Below, in pieces: positions 1 to 14,701 of a stretch of 64,000 nucleotides of DNA (its first letter is position 1; each line of letters opens with the position of its first letter). Source of the stretch: Mytilus californianus (taxonomy: Eukaryota; Mollusca; Bivalvia; Mytilida; Mytilidae); assembly GCF_021869535.1 (NCBI RefSeq), contig NW_026262582.1:55936851-56000850 (forward strand), written 5' to 3'. The notes under the pieces were generated by a model. It ran no database searches. It saw only the letters and a list, made by a program, of their open reading frames with translations, and was not told the DNA's origin. A program made the translations under genes and the position numbers.

Positions 1-1820
1 CTTTGTTGCCTGTATTAATCTATGAAAAAGCTGAATTATGTCCCTTGGGAGTATTAATTTCCAACAAAAGTCCTTTCAAACAGTAGAAAATGAAATATTA
101 TATATGCCTGATATAATGAAAGATAGAAACTACAAAATGAAGCACTATTGAAATATTTGCTGCATGAATTGCCAAGAATATGACCAATTCTTTACACAGG
201 AGAGTATAAATTCTATCTAAATTTAGCCTCAAGTGGGCCTCTTTTTTTCTTAGATGGACAATTTTAACACTGAAAATGCTTCTAGTATGACCAAATGTTG
301 CCTTACTCCATAAACAGTACAAACTTAACCAGACAATTTCCCATTTGAATAGATTATGTCTACAGAAATACCCAAGTGATACATTTAGGGAATTACACAG
401 CAAAAAAGGCAAATATTTCAGTTAAAAATATTTGTCGTGACTTGAATTCTGGTGTTTCCAATTGAATTAATCATTGCGAAAGGTGAAAACAAATACAAAA
501 GAACTATAGTTTGGTGCATTTTATACAATATAGTTAATATTGAAATCCTAGAATAAAGTTTTATATCAGTACCCATCAATTTGACTTATTATGATGACTC
601 AGCACTTTTCTCAACACAGTATTGTTCTCAGTGAAAAAATTCTATTCTTTGTGATAAAAATCAAATGTACTAACCAAAAGCTTCAAAATAGTATACTTTA
701 ACTGAAGTCGGATTGATTTTGATTTCCCTTGCTATCTTCAGTATACTGTGACATAAAGATATAAAGAATTCTTTTGACACCATTAATGCAATACTGGGTT
801 ATTGTGAAAACCTTGGCTATAATAAATACTTGTATGTTCCCATTACTTAAAGAAACATGGATCATTTAATGTCCCCACCCCTACATGCTGGTTTACCTCT
901 TTCTCTACTTCTTTCAGATAAGGCTTAATAAACAACCTGTATCCAATCATATCTTATCTTATTTAAAAAGAATAATAAACAGTTCCATTTAAACAGATAA
1001 AAATAACAGTTCCATTCAATTTGTATTCATTTCATCCAAAATTTACAACATAAGCACAAACTCAAGATTTTTCATACTAATCTCCATTCCATGCTTTAGT
1101 ATATGCCATATTGTGGTTCAAAATTTCACAGCTTGTTATAAAATCCATTATTCTGTCTTGAGATGATGAGAACAAAGATATTAGACACTTTCAACATTAA
1201 ATATGCAAAATACTCAGCTGTAAAGTTGCCTTTGTTGCCTGTATTAATCTATGAAAAAGCTGAATTATGTCCCTTGGGAGTATTAATTTCCAACAAAAGT
1301 CCTTTCAAACAGTAGAAAATGAAATATTATATATGCCTGATATAATGAAAGATAAAAACTACAAAATGAAGCACTATTGAAATATTTGCTGCATGAATTG
1401 CCAAGAATATGACCAATTCTTTACACAGGAGAGTATAAATTCTATCTAAATTTAGCCTCAAGTGGGCCTCTTTTTTTCTTAGATGGACAATTTTAACACT
1501 GAAAATGCTTCTAGTATGACCAAATGTTGCCTTACTCCATAAACAGTACAAACTTAACCAGACAATTTCCCATTTGAATAGATTATGTCTACAGAAATAC
1601 CCAAGTGATACATTTAGGGAATTACACAGCAAAAAAGGCAAATATTTCAGTTAAAAATATTTGTCGTGACTTGAATTCTGGTGTTTCCAATTGAATTAAT
1701 CATTGCGAAAGGTGAAAACAAATACAAAAGAACTATAGTTTGGTGCATTTTATACAATATAGTTAATATTGAAATCCTAGAATAAAGTTTTATATCAGTA
1801 CCCATCAATTTGACTTATTA

Positions 1821-1833
1821 TGATGACTCAGCA
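1821..1833. promoter_or_regulatory. MARE/AP-1-like site of the sat1 unit (representative copy)
   Basis: Each sat1 unit holds TGATGACTCAGCA at offset 1079 from the unit start. It contains TGACTCA (AP-1) and, on the other strand, TGCTGAGTCAT (NF-E2-like). It matches 12 of 13 positions of the Maf recognition element TGCTGACTCAGCA. Sat2 holds a comparable palindrome at offset 1080. Binding is inferred from the motif only. The coordinates are one example of a site present in nearly every unit. Confidence 0.45.
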
Positions 1834-1974
1834 CTTTTCTCAACACAGTATTGTTCTCAGTGAAAAAATTCTATTCTTTGTGATAAAAATCAAATGTACT
1901 AACCAAAAGCTTCAAAATAGTATACTTTAACTGAAGTCGGATTGATTTTGATTTCCCTTGCTATCTTCAGTATA

Positions 1975-2410
1975 GGGAAAACGGTATTATTTATTCTGTA
2001 ATAGGCGACAATACTTACATTTTCTAAATTTACCACTTTTTATAATAAAAACCCCGATAAAACAGTTATGTGTGGTGTTAGTACTTTATTATTCTGTTTT
2101 GAAAATTGAAGCCAAATAGTATCCTGACCAACTTCCAATGGAGCTTGTTAATGTTATCCATGCCCACCGTCATTTTACACCAAATTTATGAAATTTTTGA
2201 AGTCTTTTCGAATAATTCTCTAGAAAATATTTCAATAGGTTTCAAAATTAATATTGTAAATATACACACTGCAGTTATTCATAGATAAATAAAAAAATAT
2301 ATTGTACCCTAACATCCAATCACAGCGGTCCTAAGTTGACTTCCTTCACCTGCCTTGGGTACACAAAAGACCAACCTAATGCTGGGAAAATATAATAGTA
2401 CCGTTTTCCC
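1975..2410. mobile_element. Element A, copy 1: 436-bp MITE-like insertion in sat1
   Basis: A 436-bp block absent from the other internal sat1 junctions interrupts the array. Its ends are inverted repeats: left GGGAAAACGGTATTATT, right (reverse complement) GGGAAAACGGTACTATT. It is flanked by TATA on both sides (1971-1974 and 2411-2414), while empty units have one TATA in cagTATActg. That is a clean 4-bp target duplication. It has no transposase and its only ORF is 60 codons, so it would be non-autonomous. Superfamily is not certain. The related B element uses TTAA, the target of piggyBac- and Kolobok-type transposons. Confidence 0.88.
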
Positions 2411-5400
2411 TATACTGTGACATAAAGATATAAAGAATTCTTTTGACACCATTAATGCAATACTGGGTTATTGTGAAAACCTTGGCTATAATAAATACTT
2501 GTATGTTCCCATTACTTAAAGAAACATGGATTATTTAATGTCCCCACCCCTACATGCTGGTTTACCTCTTTCTCTACTTCTTTCAGATAAGGCTTAATAA
2601 ACAACCTGTATCCAATCATATCTTATCTTATTTAAAAAGAATAATAAACAGTTCCATTTAAACAGATAAAAATAACAGTTCCATTCAATTTGTATTCATT
2701 TCATCCAAAATTTACAACATAAGCACAAACTCAAGATTTTTCATACTAATCTCCATTCCATGCTTTAGTATATGCCATATTGTGGTTCAAAATTTCAGAG
2801 CTTGTTATAAAATCCATTATTCTGTCTTGAGATGATGAGAACAAAGATATTAGACACTTTCAACATTAAATATGCAAAATACTCAGCTGTAAAGTTGCCT
2901 TTGTTGCCTGTATTAATCTATGAAAAAGCTGAATTATGTCCCTTGGGAGTATTAATTTCCAACAAAAGTCCTTTCAAACAGTAGAAAATGAAATATTATA
3001 TATGCCTGATATAATGAAAGATAGAAACTACAAAATGAAGCACTATTGAAATATTTGCTGCATGAATTGCCAAGAATATGACCAATTCTTTACACAGGAG
3101 AGTATAAATTCTATCTAAATTTAGCCTCAAGTGGGCCTCTTTTTTTCTTAGATGGACAATTTTAACACTGAAAATGCTTCTAGTATGACCAAATGTTGCC
3201 TTACTCCATAAACAGTACAAACTTAACCAGACAATTTCCCATTTGAATAGATTATGTCTACAGAAATACCCAAGTGATACATTTAGGGAATTACACAGCA
3301 AAAAAGGCAAATATTTCAGTTAAAAATATTTGTCGTGACTTGAATTCTGGTGTTTCCAATTGAATTAATCATTGCGAAAGGTGAAAACAAATACAAAAGA
3401 ACTATAGTTTGGTGCATTTTATACAATATAGTTAATATTGAAATCCTAGAATAAAGTTTTATATCAGTACCCATCAATTTGACTTATTATGATGACTCAG
3501 CACTTTTCTCAACACAGTATTGTTCTCAGTGAAAAAATTCTATTCTTTGTGATAAAAATCAAATGTACTAACCAAAAGCTTCAAAATAGTATACTTTAAC
3601 TGAAGTCGGATTGATTTTGATTTCCCTTGCTATCTTCAGTATACTGTGACATAAAGATATAAAGAATTCTTTTGACACCATTAATGCAATACTGGGTTAT
3701 CGTGAAAACCTTGGCTATAATAAATACTTGTATGTTCCCATTACTTAAAGAAACATGGATCATTTAATGTCCCCACCCCTACATGCTGGTTTACCTCTTT
3801 CTCTACTTCTTTCAGATAAGGCTTAATAAACAACCTGTATCCAATCATATCTTATCTTATTTAAAAAGAATAATAAACAGTTCCATTTAAACAGATAAAA
3901 ATAACAGTTCCATTCAATTTGTATTCACTTCATCCAAAATTTACAACATAAGCACAAACTCAAGATTTTTCATACTAATCTCCATTCCATGCTTTAGTAT
4001 ATGCCATATTGTGGTTCAAAATTTCAGAGCTTGTTATAAAATCCATTATTCTGTCTTGAGATGATGAGAACAAAGATATTAGACACTTTCAACATTAAAT
4101 ATGCAAAATACTCAGCTGTAAAGTTGCCTTTGTTGCCTGTATTAATCTATGAAAAAGCTGAATTATGTCCCTTGGGAGTATTAATTTCCAACAAAAGTCC
4201 TTTCAGACAGTAGAAAATGAAATATTATATATGCCTGATATAATGAAAGATAGAAACTACAAAATGAAGCACTATTGAAATATTTGCTGCATGAATTGCC
4301 AAGAATATGACCAATTCTTTACACAGGAGAGTATAAATTCTATCTAAATTTAGCCTCAAGTGGGCCTCTTTTTTTCTCAGATGGACAATTTTAACACTGA
4401 AAATGCTTCTAGTATGACCAAATGTTGCCTTACTCTATAAACAGTACAAACTTAACCAGACAATTTCCCATTTGAATAGATTATGTCTACAGAAATACCC
4501 AAGTGATACATTTAGGGAATTACACAGCAAAAAAGGCAAATATTTCAATTAAAAATATTTGTCGTGACTTGAATTCTGGTGTTTCCAATTGAATTAATCA
4601 TTGCGAAAGGTGAAAACAAATACAAAAGAACTATAGTTTGGTGCATTTTATACAATATAGTTAATATTGAAATCCTAGAATAAAGTTTTATATCAGTACC
4701 CATCAATTTGACTTATTATGATGACTCAGCACTTTTCTCAACACAGTATTGTTCTCAGTGATCAATTCTATTCTTTGTGATAAAAATTATTTGTACTAAC
4801 CAAAAGCTTCAAAATAGTATACTTTAACTGAAGTCGGATTGATTTTGATTTCCCTTGCTATCTTCAGTATACTGTGACATAAAGATATAAAGAATTCTTT
4901 TGACACCATTAATGCAATACTGGGTTATTGTGAAAACCTTGGCTATAATAAATACTTGTATGTTCCCATTACTTAAAGAAACATGGATCATTTAATGTCC
5001 CCACCCCTACATGCTGGTTTACCTCTTTCTCTACTTCTTTCAGATAAGGCTTAATAAACAACCTGTATCCAATCATATCTTATCTTATTTAAAAAGAATA
5101 ATAAACAGTTCCATTTAAACAGATAAAAATAACAGTTCCATTCAATTTGTATTCATTTCATCCAAAATTTACAACATAAGCACAAACTCAAGATTTTTCA
5201 TACTAATCTCCATTCCATGCTTTAGTATATGCCATATTGTGGTTCAAAATTTCACAGCTTGTTATAAAATCCATTATTCTGTCTTGAGATGATGAGAACA
5301 AAGATATTAGACACTTTCAACATTAAATATGCAAAATACTCAGCTGTAAAGTTGCCTTTGTTGCCTGTATTAATCTATGAAAAAGCTGAATTATGTCCCT

Positions 5401-8400
5401 TGGGAGTATTAATTTCCAACAAAAGTCCTTTCAAACAGTAGAAAATGAAATATTATATATGCCTGATATAATGAAAGATAGAAACTACAAAATGAAGCAC
5501 TATTGAAATATTTGCTGCATGAATTGCCAAGAATATGACCAATTCTTTACACAGGAGAGTATAAATTCTATCTAAATTTAGCCTCAAGTGGGCCTCTTTT
5601 TTTCTCAGATGGACAATTTTAACACTGAAAATGCTTCTAGTATGACCAAATGTTGCCTTACTCCATAAACAGTACAAACTTAACCAGACAATTTCCCATT
5701 TGAATAGATTATGTCTACAGAAATACCCAAGTGATACATTTAGGGAATTACACAGCAAAAAAGGCAAATATTTCAGTTAAAAATATTTGTCGTGACTTGA
5801 ATTCTGGTGTTTCCAATTGAATTAATCATTGCGAAAGGTGAAAACAAATACAAAAGAACTATAGTTTGGTGCATTTTATACAATATAGTTAATATTGAAA
5901 TTCTAGAATAAAGTTTTATATCAGTACCCATCAATTTGACTTATTATGATGACTCAGCACTTTTCTCAACACAGTATTGTTCTCAGTGAAAAAATTCTAT
6001 TCTTTGTGATAAAAATCAAATGTACTAACCAAAAGCTTCAAAATAGTATACTTTAACTGAAGTCGGATTGATTTTGATTTCCCTTGCTATCTTCAGTATA
6101 CTGTGACATAAAGATATAAAGAATTCTTTTGACACCATTAATGCAATACTGGGTTATTGTGAAAACCTTGGCTATAATAAATACTTGTATGTTCCCATTA
6201 CTTAAAGAAACATGGATCATTTAATGTCCCCACCCCTACATGCTGGTTTACCTCTTTCTCTACTTCTTTCAGATAAGGCTTAATAAACAACCTGTATCCA
6301 ATCATATCTTATCTTATTTAAAAAGAATAATAAACAGTTCCATTTAAACAGATAAAAATAACAGTTCCATTCAATTTGTATTCATTTCATCCAAAATTTA
6401 CAACATAAGCACAAACTCAAGATTTTTCATACTAATCTCCATTCCATGCTTTAGTATATACCATATTGTGGTTCAAAATTTCAGAGCTTGTTATAAAATC
6501 CATTATTCTGTCTTGAGATGATGAGAAAAAAGATATTAGACACTTTCAACATTAAATATGCAAAATACTCAGCTGTAAAGTTGCCTTTGTTGCCTGTATT
6601 AATCTATGAAAAAGCTGAATTATGTCCCTTGGGAGTATTAATTTCCAACAAAAGTCCTTTCAAACAGTAGAAAATGAAATATTATATATGCCTGATATAA
6701 TGAAAGATAGAAACTACAAAATGAAGCACTATTGAAATATTTGCTGCATGAATTGCCAAGAATATGACCAATTCTTTACACAGGAGAGTATAAATTCTAT
6801 CTAAATTTAGCCTCAAGTGGGCCTCTTTTTTTCTTAGATGGAAAATTTTAACACTGAAAATGCTTCTAGTATGACCAAATGTTGCCTTACTCCATAAACA
6901 GTACAAACTTAACCAGACAATTTCCCATTTGAATAGATTATGTCTACAGAAATACCCAAGTGATACATTTAGGGAATTACACAGCAAAAAAGGCAAATAT
7001 TTCAGTTAAAAATATTTGTCGTGACTTGAATTCTGGTGTTTCCAATTGAATTAATCATTGCGAAAGGTGAAAACAAATACAAAAGAACTATAGTTTGGTG
7101 CATTTTATACAATATAGTTAATATTGAAATCCTAGAATAAAGTTTTATATCAGTACCCATCAATTTGACTTATTATGATGACTCAGCACTTTTCTCAACA
7201 CAGTATTGTTCTCAGTGAAAAAATTCTATTCTTTGTGATAAAAATCAAATGTACTAACCAAAAGCTTCAAAATAGTATACTTTAACTGAAGTCGGATTGA
7301 TTTTGATTTCCCTTGCTATCTTCAGTATACTGTGACATAAAGATATAAAGAATTCTTTTGACACCATTAATGCAATACTGGGTTATTGTGAAAACCTTGA
7401 CTATAATAAATACTTGTATGTTCCCATTACTTAAAGAAACATGGATCATTTAATGTCCCCACCCCTACATGCTGGTTTACCTCTTTCTCTACTTCTTTCA
7501 GATAAGGCTTAATAAACAACCTGTATCCAATCATATCTTATCTTATTTAAAAAGAATAATAAACAGTTCCATTTAAACAGATAAAAATAACAGTTCCATT
7601 CAATTTGTATTCATTTCATCCAAAATTTACAACATAAGCACAAACTCAAGATTTTTCATACTAATCTCCATTCCATGCTTTAGTATATGCCATATTGTGG
7701 TTCAAAATTTCAGAGCTTGTTATAAAATCCATTATTCTGTCTTGAGATGATGAGAAAAAAGATATTAGACACTTTCAACATTAAATATGCAAAATACTCA
7801 GCTGTAAAGTTGCCTTTGTTGCCTGTATTAATCTATGAAAAAGCTGAATTATGTCCCTTGGGAGTATTAATTTCCAACAAAAGTCCTTTCAAACAGTAGA
7901 AAATGAAATATTATATATGCCTGATATAATGAAAGATAGAAACTACAAAATGAAGCACTATTGAAATATTTGCTGCATGAATTGCCAAGAATATGACCAA
8001 TTCTTTACACAGGAGAGTATAAATTCTATCTAAATTTAGCCTCAAGTGGGCCTCTTTTTTTCTTAGATGGACAATTTTAACACTGAAAATGCTTCTAGTA
8101 TGACCAAATGTTGCCTTACTCCATAAACAGTACAAACTTAACCAGACAATTTCCCATTTGAATAGATTATGTCTACAGAAATACCCAAGTGATACATTTA
8201 GGGAATTACACAGCAAAAAAGGCAAATATTTCAGTTAAAAATATTTGTCGTGACTTGAATTCTGGTGTTTCCAATTGAATTAATCATTGCGAAAGGTGAA
8301 AACAAATACAAAAGAACTATAGTTTGGTGCATTTTATACAATATAGTTAATATTGAAATCCTAGAATAAAGTTTTATATCAGTACCCATCAATTTGACTT

Positions 8401-11012
8401 ATTATGATGACTCAGCACTTTTCTTAACACAGTATTGTTCTCAGTGAAAAAATTCTATTCTTTGTGATAAAAATCAAATGTACTAACCAAAAGCTTCAAA
8501 ATAGTATACTTTAACTGAAGTCGGATTGATTTTGATTTCCCTTGCTATCTTCAGTATACTGTGACATAAAGATATAAAGAATTCTTTTGACACCATTAAT
8601 GCAATACTGGGTTATTGTGAAAACCTTGACTATAATAAATACTTGTATGTTCCCATTACTTAAAGAAACATGGATCATTTAATGTCCCCACCCCTACATG
8701 CTGGTTTACCTCTTTCTCTACTTCTTTCAGATAAGGCTTAATAAACAACCTGTATCCAATCATATCTTATCTTATTTAAAAAGAATAATAAACAGTTCCA
8801 TTTAAACAGATAAAAATAACAGTTCCATTCAATTTGTATTCATTTCATCCAAAATTTACAACATAAGCACAAACTCAAGATTTTTCATACTAATCTCCAT
8901 TCCATGCTTTAGTATATGCCATATTGTGGTTCAAAATTTCAGAGCTTGTTATAAAATCCATTATTCTGTCTTGAGATGATGAGAAAAAAGATATTAGACA
9001 CTTTCAACATTAAATATGCAAAATACTCAGCTGTAAAGTTGCCTTTGTTGCCTGTATTAATCTATGAAAAAGCTGAATTATGTCCCTTGGGAGTATTAAT
9101 TTCCAACAAAAGTCCTTTCAAACAGTAGAAAATGAAATATTATATATGCCTGATATAATGAAAGATAGAAACTACAAAATGAAGCACTATTGAAATATTT
9201 GCTGCATGAATTGCCAAGAATATGACCAATTCTTTACACAGGAGAGTATAAATTCTATCTAAATTTAGCCTCAAGTGGGCCTCTTTTTTTCTTAGATGGA
9301 CAATTTTAACACTGAAAATGCTTCTAGTATGACCAAATGTTGCCTTACTCCATAAACAGTACAAACTTAACCAGACAATTTCCCATTTGAATAGATTATG
9401 TCTACAGAAATACCCAAGTGATACATTTAGGGAATTACACAGCAAAAAAGGCAAATATTTCAGTTAAAAATATTTGTCGTGACTTGAATTCTGGTGTTTC
9501 CAATTGAATTAATCATTGCGAAAGGTGAAAACAAATACAAAAGAACTATAGTTTGGTGCATTTTATACAATATAGTTAATATTGAAATCCTAGAATAAAG
9601 TTTTATATCAGTACCCATCAATTTGACTTATTATGATGACTCAGCACTTTTCTCAACACAGTATTGTTCTCAGTGAAAAAATTCTATTCTTTGTGATAAA
9701 AATCAAATGTACTAACCAAAAGCTTCAAAATAGTATACTTTAACTGAAGTCGGATTGATTTTGATTTCCCTTGCTATCTTCAGTATACTGTGACATAAAG
9801 ATATAAAGAATTCTTTTGACACCATTAATGCAATACTGGGTTATTGTGAAAACCTTGGCTATAATAAATACTTGTATGTTCCCATTACTTAAAGAAACAT
9901 GGATCATTTAATGTCCCCACCCCTACATGCTGGTTTACCTCTTTCTCTACTTCTTTCAGATAAGGCTTAATAAACAACCTGTATCCAATCATATCTTATC
10001 TTATTTAAAAAGAATAATAAACAGTTCCATTTAAACAGATAAAAATAACAGTTCCATTCAATTTGTATTCATTTCATCCAAAATTTACAACATAAGCACA
10101 AACTCGTGATTTTTCATACTAATCTCCATTCCATGCTTTAGTATATGCCATATTGTGGTTCAAAATTTCAGAACTTGTTATAAAATCCATTATTCTGTCT
10201 TGAGATGATGAGAAAAAAGATATTAGACACTTTCAACATTAAATATGCAAAATACTCAGCTGTAAAGTTGCCTTTGTTGCCTGTATTAATCTATGAAAAA
10301 GCTGAATTATGTCCCTTGGGAGTATTAATTTCCAACAAAAGTCCTTTCAAACAGTAGAAAATGAAATATTATATATGCCTGATATAATGTAAGATAGAAA
10401 CTACAAAATGAAGCACTATTGAAATATTTGCTGCATGAATTGCCAAGAATATGACCAATTCTTTACACAGGAGAGTATAAATTCTATCTAAATTTAGCCT
10501 CAAGTGGGCCTCTTTTTTTCTTAGATGGACAATTTTAACACTGAAAATGCTTCTAGTATGACCAAATGTTGCCTTACTCCATAAACAGTACAAACTTAAC
10601 CAGACAATTTCCCATTTGAATAGATTATGTCTACAGAAATACCCAAGTGATACATTTAGGGAATTACACAGCAAAAAAGGCAAATATTTCAGTTAAAAAT
10701 ATTTGTCGTGACTTGAATTCTGGTGTTTCCAATTGAATTAATCATTGCGAAAGGTGAAAACAAATACAAAAGAACTATAGTTTGGTGCATTTTATACAAT
10801 ATAGTTAATATTGAAATCCTAGAATAAAGTTTTATATCAGTACCCATCAATTTGACTTATTATGATGACTCAGCACTTTTCTCAACACAGTATTGTTCTC
10901 AGTGAAAAAATTCTATTCTTTGTGATAAAAATCAAATGTACTAACCAAAAGCTTCAAAATAGTATACTTTAACTGAAGTCGGATTGATTTTGATTTCCCT
11001 TGCTATCTTCAG

Positions 11013-13472
11013 TATACTGTGACATAAAGATATAAAGAATTCTTTTGACACCATTAATGCAATACTGGGTTATTGTGAAAACCTTGGCTATAATAAATAC
11101 TTGTATGTTCCCATTACTTAAAGAAACATGGATCATTTAATGTCCCCACCCCTACATGCTGGTTTACCTCTTTCTCTACTTCTTTCAGATAAGGCTTAAT
11201 AAACAACCTGTATCCAATCATATCTTATCTTATTTAAAAAGAATAATAAACAGTTCCATTTAAACAGATAAAAATAACAGTTCCATTCAATTTGTATTCA
11301 TTTCATCCAAAATTTACAACATAAGCACAAACTCAAGATTTTTCATACTAATCTCCATTCCATGCTTTAGTATATGCCATATTGTGGTTCAAAATTTCAG
11401 AGCTTGTTATAAAATCCATTATTCTGTCTTGAGATGATGAGAACAAAGATATTAGACACTTTCAACATTAAATATGCAAAATACTCAGCTGTAAAGTTGC
11501 CTTTGTTGCCTGTATTAATCTATGAAAAAGCTGAATTATGTCCCTTGGGAGTATTAATTTCCAACAAAAGTCCTTTCAAACAGTAGAAAATGAAATATTA
11601 TATATGCCTGATATAATGAAAGATAGAAACTACAAAATGAAGCACTATTGAAATATTTGCTGCATGAATTGCCAAGAATATGACCAATTCTTTACACAGG
11701 AGAGTATAAATTCTATCTAAATTTAGCCTCAAGTGGGCCTCTTTTTTTCTTAGATGGAAAATTTTAACACTGAAAATGCTTCTAGTATGACCAAATGTTG
11801 CCTTACTCCATAAACAGTACAAACTTAACCAGACAATTTCCCATTTGAATAGATTATGTCTACAGAAATACCCAAGTGATACATTTAGGGAATTACACAG
11901 CAAAAAAGGCAAATATTTCAGTTAAAAATATTTGTCGTGACTTGAATTCTGGTGTTTCCAATTGAATTAATCATTGCGAAAGGTGAAAACAAATACAAAA
12001 GAACTATAGTTTGGTGCATTTTATACAATATAGTTAATATTGAAATCCTAGAATAAAGTTTTATATCAGGTAACCCATCAATTTGACTTATTATGATGAC
12101 TCAGCACTTTTCTCAACACAGTATTGTTCTCAGTGAAAAAATTCTATTCTTTGTGATAAAAATCAAATGTACTAACCAAAAGCTTCAAAATAGTATACTT
12201 TAACTGAAGTCGGATTGATTTTGATTTCCCTTGCTAACTTCAGTATACTGTGACATAAAGATATAAAGAATTCTTTTGACACCATTAATGCAATACTGGG
12301 TTATTGTGAAAACCTTGGCTATAATAAATACTTGTATGTTCCCATTACTTAAAGAAACATGGATCATTTAATGTCCCCACCCCTACATGCTGGTTTACCT
12401 CTTTCTCTACTTCTTTCAGATAAGGCTTAATAAACAACCTGTATCCAATCATATCTTATCTTATTTAAAAAGAATAATAAACAGTTCCATTTAAACAGAT
12501 AAAAATAACAGTTCCATTCAATTTGTATTCATTTCATCCAAAATTTACAACATAAGCACAAACTCGTGATTTTTCATACTAATCTCCATTCCATGCTTTA
12601 GTATATGCCATATTGTGGTTCAAAATTTCAGAACTTGTTATAAAATCCATTATTCTGTCTTGAGATGATGAGAAAAAAGATATTAGACACTTTCAACATT
12701 AAATATGCAAAATACTCAGCTGTAAAGTTGCCTTTGTTGCCTGTATTAATCTATGAAAAAGCTGAATTATGTCCCTTGGGAGTATTAATTTCCAACAAAA
12801 GTCCTTTCAAACAGTAGAAAATGAAATATTATATATGCCTGATATAATGAAAGATAGAAACTACAAAATGAAGCACTATTGAAATATTTGCTGCATGAAT
12901 TGCCAAGAATATGACCAATTCTTTACACAGGAGAGTATAAATTCTATCTAAATTTAGCCTCAAGTGGGCCTCTTTTTTTCTTAGATGGACAATTTTAACA
13001 CTGAAAATGCTTCTAGTATGACCAAATGTTGCCTTACTCCATAAACAGTACAAACTTAACCAGACAATTTCCCATTTGAATAGATTATGTCTACAGAAAT
13101 ACCCAAGTGATACATTAAGGGAATTACACAGCAAAAAAGGCAAATATTTCAGTTAAAAATATTTGTCGTGACTTGAATTCTGGTGTTTCCAATTGAATTA
13201 ATCATTGCGAAAGGTGAAAACAAATACAAAAGAACTATAGTTTGGTGCATTTTATACAATATAGTTAATATTGAAATCCTAGAATAAAGTTTTATATCAG
13301 TACCCATCAATTTGACTTATTATGATGACTCAGCACTTTTCTTAACACAGTATTGTTCTCAGTGAAAAAATTCTATTCTTTGTGATAAAAATCAAATGTA
13401 CTAACCAAAAGCTTCAAAATAGTATACTTTAACTGAAGTCGGATTGATTTTGATTTCCCTTGCTATCTTCAG
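11013..13472. repeat. Two-unit sat1 variant block, first copy
   Basis: These two units share rare variants: gatggaaaa near 11752, the +2 variant caggtaaccc near 12068, gctaacttc near 12233, then actcgtgat near 12563 and cagaacttg near 12630. The same ordered set recurs 12297 bp further on, about ten units away. This shows that a multi-unit segment was duplicated. Confidence 0.8.
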
Positions 13473-14701
13473 TATACTGTGACATAAAGATATAAAGAAT
13501 TCTTTTGACACCATTAATGCAATACTGGGTTATTGTGAAAACCTTGGCTATAATAAATACTTGTATGTTCCCATTACTTAAAGAAACATGGATCATTTAA
13601 TGTCCCCACCCCTACATGCTGGTTTACCTCTTTCTCTACTTCTTTCAGATAAGGCTTAATAAACAACCTGTATCCAATCATATCTTATCTTATTTAAAAA
13701 GAATAATAAACAGTTCCATTTAAACAGATAAAAATAACAGTTCCATTCAATTTGTATTCATTTCATCCAAAATTTACAACATAAGCACAAACTCAAGATT
13801 TTTCATACTAATCTCCATTCCATGCTTTAGTATATGCCATATTGTGGTTCAAAATTTCAGAACTTGTTATAAAATCCATTATTCTGTCTTGAGATGATGA
13901 GAAAAAAGATATTAGACACTTTCAACATTAAATATGCAAAATACTCAGCTGTAAAGTTGCCTTTGTTGCCTGTATTAATCTATGAAAAAGCTGAATTATG
14001 TCCCTTGGGAGTATTAATTTCCCACAAAAGTCCTTTCAAACAGTAGAAAATGAAATATTATATATGCCTGATATAATGAAAGATAGAAACTACAAAATGA
14101 AGCACTATTGAAATATTTGCTGCATGAATTGCCAAGAATATGACCAATTCTTTACACAGGAGAGTATAAATTCTATCTAAATTTAGCCTCAAGTGGGCCT
14201 CTTTTTTTCTTAGATGGACAATTTTAACACTGAAAATGCTTCTAGTATGACCAAATGTTGCCTTACTCCATAAACAGTACAAACTTAACCAGACAATTTC
14301 CCATTTGAATAGATTATGTCTACAGAAATACCCAAGTGATACATTAAGGGAATTACACAGCAAAAAAGGCAAATATTTCAGTTAAAAATATTTGTCGTGA
14401 CTTGAATTCTGGTGTTTCCAATTGAATTAATCATTGCGAAAGGTGAAAACAAATACAAAAGAACTATAGTTTGGTGCATTTTATACAATATAGTTAATAT
14501 TGAAATCCTAGAATAAAGTTTTATATCAGTACCCATCAATTTGACTTATTATGATGACTCAGCACTTTTCTCAACACAGTATTGTTCTCAGTGAAAAAAT
14601 TCTTTTCTTTGTGATAAAAATCAAATGTACTAACCAAAAGCTTCAAAATAGTATACTTTAACTGAAGTCGGATTGATTTTGATTTCCCTTGCTATCTTCA
14701 G

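Noticed and set aside
98..412. A 104-codon minus-strand frame repeated in nearly every sat1 unit
   Set aside because: It opens with TTG, contains no ATG, and has an upstream in-frame stop. Its variants among units are mostly amino-acid changing, and it is broken by TGG to TAG near 4435 and by a 1-bp deletion near 20437. I saw no matching frame at the homologous place in sat2. The +6 (about 21620) and +3 (29097, 32787) indels keep the frame, but three cases are too few to argue selection.
2106..2288. 60-codon frames inside element A (also 36972-37154)
   Set aside because: They are AT-rich, match no family I know, and are not kept in the related element B. They look like chance openings in a non-autonomous element.
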